NCBI GenBank assembly: GCA_016875515.1
Contig: VGRA01000178.1
Span: forward strand, 1-6,069
Length of the DNA stretch: 6,069 nucleotides
From: Deltaproteobacteria bacterium
Lineage (GTDB): Bacteria > Myxococcota > Myxococcia > Myxococcales > Myxococcaceae
Direction: 5' to 3'
The notes beneath the pieces were generated by a model that did no database searches, was not told the DNA's origin, and saw only the letters and a list, made by a program, of their open reading frames with translations. Made by a program: the position numbers and the translations under genes. Below are positions 1 through 4,019 of the stretch, one piece after another; the first letter of the stretch is position 1, and every line of letters starts with the position of its first letter.

Positions 1-819
1 GGCCCAGCAGCCGTCGTGGAGCATGAACGTGCCCACGCGCGCCATGTCCCGCGGGGTGAGGTAGCCGAAGCTGCCGCCGTGGAAGTCCAGCGCGGCGTCC
101 CGCTCCAGGGTGAAGCTGCGGACGCCCAGCTTGTCCATCAGCAGCGTCCACGGGTACTCGTCCCCGAACTCGGGCTTGAGCGCCGCGCGCACCACGCCCA
201 TCAGCAGGTGGGCGTCCCCGGTGGAGTAGCGGAAGGCGGTGCCCGGCGCGGCCCGCCGCTTGTGGCCCGCCACGAAGGGCACCACCGCCTCGCGCCCCTG
301 GCCGTACAACATGGCCAGCACGCTGGACTGCTGGTACTCGCCGTCCTCGTACACCTCCGCCCAGTCGAAGCCGGAGGCCATCTCCAGCAGGTTCCGCACG
401 GTGATGTCGCACGCGGCAGAGAGATCCGGCCGGTGCTTGCAGAGGGAGTCGTCCACGGCCAGCACGCCCTGCTTCACCGCGATGCCGGCCAGCAGCCCGG
501 TGATGCTCTTGGTGGTGGACCAGAGCAGGTGGCGCTTGTCCTTGGTGAAGCCGCGGCCGTAGTTCTCGTAGAGGATCTGCCCGTCCTGCACCACCACCAG
601 CCCATCGGTGCGCAGCCCCAGGCGCTCCTCGTCCTTGCCCGTCAGGGTGAAGGCCCAGGCCTCCAGCGCCTGGACCGCCTCGGGCCTGGCGGCCCGGACC
701 TCAGCGGTGCGGTCCGTCCAATCGGACCCGGGGTAGAGGGCTCCCTCGGGGCACGCCTGGGCAAGGGTGAGAGAGGGAAGGAGCGCGGCCGCGGCCGCCA
801 GCAGTGCGCGGGCGCTCAC
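1..819 (-). CDS. Exported serine hydrolase, class C beta-lactamase / NylB-like fold (3' end off window)
   Basis: The first 273 residues are visible; the C-terminus lies beyond the left edge. Residues 1-22 form a Sec signal peptide with probable cleavage after AQA, so the enzyme should act in the periplasm or outside the cell. The motif STTK at 101-104 is the SxxK catalytic pair (Ser101 nucleophile, Lys104), and YST at 198-200 supplies the family's Tyr. The stretch ITVRNLLEMASGFDW (139-153) and the GG-G-L-T-P-R-D-M-A-R-V-G stretch (258-272) are typical of COG1680 / PF00144 enzymes, which include penicillin-binding proteins, esterases and 6-aminohexanoate-dimer hydrolases. Family members are usually about 350-430 residues, so the last part, with the KTG/HxG-like motif, is missing from view. 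Substrate is unknown; Thr replaces the Asn of the beta-lactamase YxN motif, so true beta-lactamase activity is doubtful. The GTG start is set by GGAGG seven bases upstream and overlaps the stop of the preceding membrane-protein gene, implying co-transcription and translational coupling. Confidence 0.92.
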   Translation of the reverse strand, partial: MSARALLAAAAALLPSLTLAQACPEGALYPGSDWTDRTAEVRAARPEAVQALEAWAFTLTGKDEERLGLRTDGLVVVQDGQILYENYGRGFTKDKRHLLWSTTKSITGLLAGIAVKQGVLAVDDSLCKHRPDLSAACDITVRNLLEMASGFDWAEVYEDGEYQQSSVLAMLYGQGREAVVPFVAGHKRRAAPGTAFRYSTGDAHLLMGVVRAALKPEFGDEYPWTLLMDKLGVRSFTLERDAALDFHGGSFGYLTPRDMARVGTFMLHDGCWA

Positions 820-1505
820 AGCGGCACCTCCAGCAGGGTGGCCGTGGCGGCCAGGGTGGGGCGGGGCCTGCCCGTCTCCAGCAGGGCCGCGGGTGGCGCT
901 GCGGGAGAGACGCCTGCGTCGTCCCAGAGGACCATGGCGCCGGTGACCGCGCCCGGGATGACCATCGCGCTGGCCAGCGAGAAGAGCGACAGGTGGAGCG
1001 GGTTCTGGGCGTTCACCCCGCCCGCAATGGCGGCCACCACGAGGACCAGGTTCATGCCCAGGGCCACCCACGCCGCGGGCTGCAGCCGGGTACTGCCCTC
1101 GAGCAGCTCGTTCCCCATCCACCACTCCGCCAGTGCCGCCCCCGCGGCCGGGAGCACCAGCCAGGTGAGCAGCGAGAAGGGGGCCACGGAGGCGTAGTCG
1201 TTGGACAGCCGCCCGATGGCACCCCCCAGCAGCATCCCGGCGGGAACGGTGACGAGCGTGGCCGCGGCGCCGGCGGCGAACTGGATGCCGCGCTCGCGGG
1301 CGCCCAGGCGGGTTGGGGCGGCGGTCGCCTCCAGGCCGGGGGCGTCAACGGTGACAGCAGCGGCAGGTGCGGGTTCGGCCACCGGCGCGACCGGCTCGGC
1401 TGGGGGCGCGGCCTGCGGGGCCGCAGCGCCCTGCGCGAACGCAGGCGCCGCGCAGAGCAGGAGGGACAGGACTGCAGGGGAGAGGTTCATGCGGAGCAAG
1501 ACCAT
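816..1505 (-). CDS. Membrane protein of unknown function with signal peptide and about four membrane segments
   Basis: This 229-residue protein is not recognised as a named family. Residues 1-24 are a signal peptide ending in APAFA|Q. An Ala/Pro-rich linker follows (about 25-60), then hydrophobic stretches at roughly 74-96 (Gly/Ala-rich, glycine-zipper-like), 109-129, 143-163 and 169-193, and a short Pro/Ala-rich tail. This suggests an envelope protein with an extracytoplasmic N-terminal linker and a four-helix membrane core; the topology is inferred from hydrophobicity only. Two starts are possible. ATG at 1505 gives the signal peptide an Arg at position 5 and has a weak GGA upstream; ATG at 1490 gives 224 residues, no basic n-region and no visible Shine-Dalgarno. 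The first is preferred. The gene overlaps the serine hydrolase by four bases (GTGA) and probably forms an operon with it, so a role in anchoring or assisting that enzyme is possible but unproven. It is divergent to the plus-strand surface-protein genes. Confidence 0.82.
   Translation of the reverse strand: MVLLRMNLSPAVLSLLLCAAPAFAQGAAAPQAAPPAEPVAPVAEPAPAAAVTVDAPGLEATAAPTRLGARERGIQFAAGAAATLVTVPAGMLLGGAIGRLSNDYASVAPFSLLTWLVLPAAGAALAEWWMGNELLEGSTRLQPAAWVALGMNLVLVVAAIAGGVNAQNPLHLSLFSLASAMVIPGAVTGAMVLWDDAGVSPAAPPAALLETGRPRPTLAATATLLEVPL
827..831 (-). promoter_or_regulatory. Ribosome binding site of the serine hydrolase gene
   Basis: A GGAGG lies on the minus strand inside the last codons (Leu-Glu-Val) of the upstream membrane-protein gene, seven bases before the GTG at 819-817. 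It fixes the hydrolase start at this GTG although the codon overlaps the upstream TGA. The arrangement suggests reinitiation or coupled translation. Confidence 0.8.
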
Positions 1506-1535
1506 AGCGCGTCCGGATTGGCGTGCTGGCGGGTA

Positions 1536-1545
1536 GACAATTGTC
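1536..1545. promoter_or_regulatory. Perfect 10-bp palindrome GACAATTGTC, candidate operator
   Basis: This is an exact inverted repeat with no spacer in the divergent intergenic region, in an AT-richer patch that stands out from the GC-rich background. It is centred about 35 bases from the minus-strand ATG and 67 bases from the plus-strand ATG. Its symmetry and place would suit binding of a dimeric regulator serving both transcription units. No regulator is known for it, and a 10-bp palindrome can arise by chance. Confidence 0.3.
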
Positions 1546-1595
1546 CATCGATCAGGAACACTCCGGCCCGGCGTTTCCCCTGCTTGCTCGTCTCC

Positions 1596-1601
1596 AGGAG
1601 G
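1596..1601 (+). promoter_or_regulatory. Consensus Shine-Dalgarno AGGAGG for the 763-aa repeat protein
   Basis: AGGAGG sits six bases before the ATG at 1608. It decides the start, because the reading frame remains open for hundreds of bases upstream through antisense of the membrane-protein gene. A signal peptide begins directly at this ATG, which agrees. Confidence 0.9.
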
Positions 1602-1607
1602 TTTTCG

Positions 1608-3899
1608 ATGCGTCGGCTGCTCTGGGTGTTGCCGTTGCTGTCACTCGTGGGTGCGCAGTGCGGGGAGCCCCCGGGCCACTGCACCGTCTCCCGCAAGCCC
1701 CGCACCGGGGTGGCCACCATCTCCTGCCCGGACGGGACATCCGTGGACGTGGAGCCGCCCGCGGCGGGCAGCTCCACCCCCGTGGCCTCCTGCACGGTGA
1801 GGGACAACGGGAACGGCACGCACACCATCTCCTGTCCGGACGGCAGCTCCACCACGGTGTCCAACGGGCAGGACGGCGAGGACGGGCCGCAGGGGCCGGC
1901 CGGTCAGCATTGCTCGGCCGTCCGCAACGAGGACGCGGGCTTTACCGTGCTGTACTGCCAGGACGGGTCCACCTCCATCGTGAGGGACGGTTCGCCCGGG
2001 GACGCGGCCCAGCCCTGCTCGGTGCGGGACAACGGGGACGGGACCAAGACGCTGTCCTGCCCGGATGGTACCTCCGTCGTGGTGCAGGACGGTGCCCAGG
2101 GGGCCAGCTGCACCGTCAGCCGGGACGCGGACGCCGGCGTGAGCACGGTGGCGTGCACGGACGGCACCGTGGCCACCATCCGGGACGGCGCGCCCGGGAC
2201 GGCGGGCACCAGCTGCACCGCCACCCGGGACGCGGACGCCGGGGTGACGTGGATTGCGTGCGGGGACGGCAGCGGTGCGGTCGTGCGGGACGGCTCCCCC
2301 GGCGCGCCGGGCGTCGGCTGCACCGCCACGCGCAACGGGGACGCGGGGACGGTGACGCTCGCCTGTGGAGATGGCTCGTCCGCCACGGTCAGCGACGGCG
2401 CCCCCGGCGCAAACGGCTCCAACGGCCAGCCCGGTCTCGGCTGCACCACCTCCCGGGACGCGGATGCGGGCGTGACCGTCATCACCTGCGAGGACGGCAC
2501 CTCCGCCACCGTGCGAGACGGTGCCCCGGGGCCCGCCGGAGACGCAGGGACGGTGACCGTGGAGCCCGAGCCGGCCGGGCCGAACTGCGCGTCCGGCGGC
2601 GTCCGGGTGAGCGGCGGGGGGGCGGCGCAGTACGTCTGCAATGGGGTGGGCAGCCAGGTGCTGGGCGTGGACGCCGGGCCGGACCGGGTGGTCTCCGAGG
2701 GGACGACGGTGACGCTTGCGGGCAGCACCGCCGCCCAGGTGCTCGGGGTGCGGTGGCAGCAGCTGCTGGGCCCTTCCGTGGCGCTCAGCGACGTGCACGC
2801 CCCTGCGGCGACGTTCACCGCGCCGCAGTACGTGGACGCCGCGCGCCGGCACGTGGTGCTGCAGTTGCTCGCCACGGATGGGCAGGTGCTGGAGAGCGAC
2901 CTCGTCGTCTTCACCTTGAACCGGCCTCCCTCCGCGCCCGGGATTGCGGTCACGCCGGCGTCGCCCGGGGACGGGGATGATCTCGTCTGCGCCGTCACCT
3001 CGGCGGCGGTGGACCCGGAAGGGGACCCGGTGGGGTACGCCTTCACCTGGACGCGAAATGGGCAGCCCTTCAGCGGGGAGACCTCCGCGGCCACCACGTC
3101 CACCATCAGCGGTGCGCTGACGTCACCGGGAGACTTGTTCGAGTGCCAGGTCACCGCGTCGGATGGACACGTGGTTGCCCTCTCGTCCACCGCAACGGCC
3201 CAGGTGAAGGCAGAGGGGATGCCCTGTGCGTGGACCGAGGTGGTGGCCCACGACATGTCCAGCATGCCCGCGGGGTCCACGAAGAAGAACGGTGCGTTGA
3301 ACGGTCAGGGGCCTGCGTCCGTGGGAGGCCGCACCGCGTGGCTCCAGACGTCAGACTGGAACATGTTGTTCCTCCCCGCGGCCTACGACGCCACCTTCCA
3401 GGGAGCGGCCATCGAGGCGGACGTCTACATCCCGGCGGCGCAGCAGGTACGTGGGGCGGGCGTCTCGTTGATGGTCAACCCGGTGCTGGATGCCTACTCA
3501 GCCTTCCAGAACGACATCGTCCACGGGCTCGAGAGCGGCATCTCGTGTGACTCCGCCACCGCCATGCTCCGCTTCGGTGTGGACCAGCGAGCCTCCACGT
3601 CCAACCGCTCCATCTGCTGCTCCACAGGTTCGCCCTCCCGCGAACTGTTCCCGGGAGGGGCCACCTCTGCCATCCCTTGCGCCAGCGTGGTGGACCGCTG
3701 GGTGAGGCTGCGGCTCGAGGCCTCACCGCTGCTGGGCCGCGGGCGGCTGCTGCTGGACGGGGTCGAGTTGGGCACCTTCACCACCGACTTCGACGCAACG
3801 GGGACGCGGCCCAAGCTGGGCTCGGGGGCGCCCGGGTACGTGGCAGCCAACGTCGCCTTCTCCGATGTCCGCATCTACCGCGGCACCTGCACCCCGTGA
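1608..3899 (+). CDS. Modular exported protein: Cys-rich repeats with collagen-like linkers, PKD/REJ-like, Ig-like and LamG-like domains
   Basis: This complete 763-residue protein has no recognised gene name. A signal peptide (1-16/17) ends in LVGAQC; Cys18 could be lipidated, but Gln at -1 is atypical for a lipobox, and cleavage after VGA is the alternative. Residues 25-315 hold eight repeats with two Cys 14-15 residues apart, a C-x-DG-[TS] turn and short Gly-X-Y linkers. They resemble the uncharacterised two-Cys repeats of myxobacterial exported proteins (I believe Pfam DUF7151, from memory). Residues 327-346 carry a C-x-S-G-G...Y-V-C-N-G motif often seen after such repeats. Residues 353-437 look like a PKD/REJ domain (VDAGPDRVVSEG; W383 with GPSVAL). 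Residues 440-533 are Ig-like, with C461, W481 and C513 placed as in an Ig core. Residues 540-763 are a probable concanavalin/LamG-like beta-sandwich with six Cys, two bracketing the domain (540, 761). No catalytic motif is visible. A stalk-and-head surface adhesin or matrix protein is the likeliest role, by inference. Confidence 0.9.
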   Translation: MRRLLWVLPLLSLVGAQCGEPPGHCTVSRKPRTGVATISCPDGTSVDVEPPAAGSSTPVASCTVRDNGNGTHTISCPDGSSTTVSNGQDGEDGPQGPAGQHCSAVRNEDAGFTVLYCQDGSTSIVRDGSPGDAAQPCSVRDNGDGTKTLSCPDGTSVVVQDGAQGASCTVSRDADAGVSTVACTDGTVATIRDGAPGTAGTSCTATRDADAGVTWIACGDGSGAVVRDGSPGAPGVGCTATRNGDAGTVTLACGDGSSATVSDGAPGANGSNGQPGLGCTTSRDADAGVTVITCEDGTSATVRDGAPGPAGDAGTVTVEPEPAGPNCASGGVRVSGGGAAQYVCNGVGSQVLGVDAGPDRVVSEGTTVTLAGSTAAQVLGVRWQQLLGPSVALSDVHAPAATFTAPQYVDAARRHVVLQLLATDGQVLESDLVVFTLNRPPSAPGIAVTPASPGDGDDLVCAVTSAAVDPEGDPVGYAFTWTRNGQPFSGETSAATTSTISGALTSPGDLFECQVTASDGHVVALSSTATAQVKAEGMPCAWTEVVAHDMSSMPAGSTKKNGALNGQGPASVGGRTAWLQTSDWNMLFLPAAYDATFQGAAIEADVYIPAAQQVRGAGVSLMVNPVLDAYSAFQNDIVHGLESGISCDSATAMLRFGVDQRASTSNRSICCSTGSPSRELFPGGATSAIPCASVVDRWVRLRLEASPLLGRGRLLLDGVELGTFTTDFDATGTRPKLGSGAPGYVAANVAFSDVRIYRGTCTP
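1680..2552 (+). repeat. Eight tandem two-cysteine repeats with collagen-like Gly-X-Y linkers (protein and DNA level)
   Basis: Within the 763-aa protein, units start at Cys residues 25, 62, 102, 137, 168, 203, 238 and 279, with periods of 37, 40, 35, 31, 35, 35 and 41 residues. The second Cys lies 14 or 15 residues later, giving one probable disulfide per unit. Between the Cys there is either a DNG-x-GT turn (units 2 and 4) or a DADAG/NGDAG/NEDAG turn (units 3 and 5-8); unit 1 is degenerate. Each unit ends in one to five Gly-X-Y triplets, longest after units 2 and 7. Units 5, 6 and 8 share near-identical DNA around the CGGGACGCGGA stretch, which suggests recent duplication or gene conversion. 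Confidence 0.88.
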
Positions 3900-4019
3900 C
3901 GCAGCGGCTGTAATTCCTCGCCCCTCCCGGCCACCTCCTGCCCGCCCCCGCACCAGCCGGGGAGGCACCCCGGTTGCAGCGCGCCAGTCCTGGCAGCTGG
4001 GCGGCGGCGGGGAGGGGAC
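3900..4019. other. Intergenic gap between the two plus-strand surface-protein genes
   Basis: This 120-bp gap is very C-rich in its first half. It holds one GC-rich hairpin (3955-3975) and ends in a purine-rich GGGGAGGGG (4009-4017) that can serve as Shine-Dalgarno for the ATG at 4020. No small gene or clear promoter was seen. Whether the downstream gene is read from its own promoter or by read-through cannot be told from sequence. Confidence 0.6.
3955..3975 (+). terminator. GC-rich hairpin after the 763-aa gene, possible terminator without U-tract
   Basis: CCGGGG (3957-3962) pairs perfectly with CCCCGG (3968-3973) around the loop AGGCA, extended by a G-T and an A-T pair. It lies 58 bases after the TGA. 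No T-run follows, so it is not a standard intrinsic terminator; it could be an RNA-stabilising structure or chance pairing in GC-rich DNA. Confidence 0.3.

Larger units (their letters stand above)
1506..1607. promoter_or_regulatory. Divergent intergenic region, presumed to hold promoters for both directions
   Basis: About 100 bases separate the divergent start codons, so both transcription units should start here. The stretch at about 1534-1560 is clearly richer in A and T than its surroundings, as expected for a promoter region. It contains the perfect palindrome GACAATTGTC (1536-1545) and a nearby ATCGAT (1547-1552). No -35/-10 pair with acceptable spacing was found on either strand, so promoter positions are not called. 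Confidence 0.5.

Noticed and set aside
784..800. Tandem GCGGCCGC-like palindromic sequence.
   Set aside because: It encodes the poly-Ala core of the hydrolase signal peptide and is explained by Ala codon use.
16..1197. Long plus-strand reading frame of 393 residues.
   Set aside because: Shadow of the minus-strand hydrolase and membrane-protein genes, which have signal peptides and family motifs. Its own translation is His/Arg/Gly-rich and motif-free.
1555..1575. GGAAC followed by CGTT, resembling an ECF sigma-factor promoter.
   Set aside because: The spacer is about 12 bases, too short for the usual 15-18, so it is probably chance.
804..1607. The frame of the 763-aa protein stays open upstream to 804, suggesting a 1031-aa protein.
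   Set aside because: The extension is antisense to the membrane-protein gene and reads as low-complexity Arg/Gly-rich sequence. AGGAGG and a signal peptide set the start at 1608.
1878..1911. Gly-X-Y run suggesting a true collagen-like triple helix.
   Set aside because: The longest runs are only about five triplets, too short for a stable triple helix, so they are treated as flexible linkers.
1641..3280. Long minus-strand frames (403 and 458 residues) opposite the repeat protein.
   Set aside because: Apparent repeats in them mirror the plus-strand repeats. Stops are rare in antisense of GC-rich genes, and no signal peptide, RBS or domain is visible.
3921..4017. CCCCTCCC (3921-3928) is complementary to GGGAGGGG at the RBS of the lipoprotein gene, suggesting RNA-based occlusion.
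   Set aside because: Eight G/C-rich bases at this distance are expected by chance here, and no competing structure or riboswitch-like element supports it.
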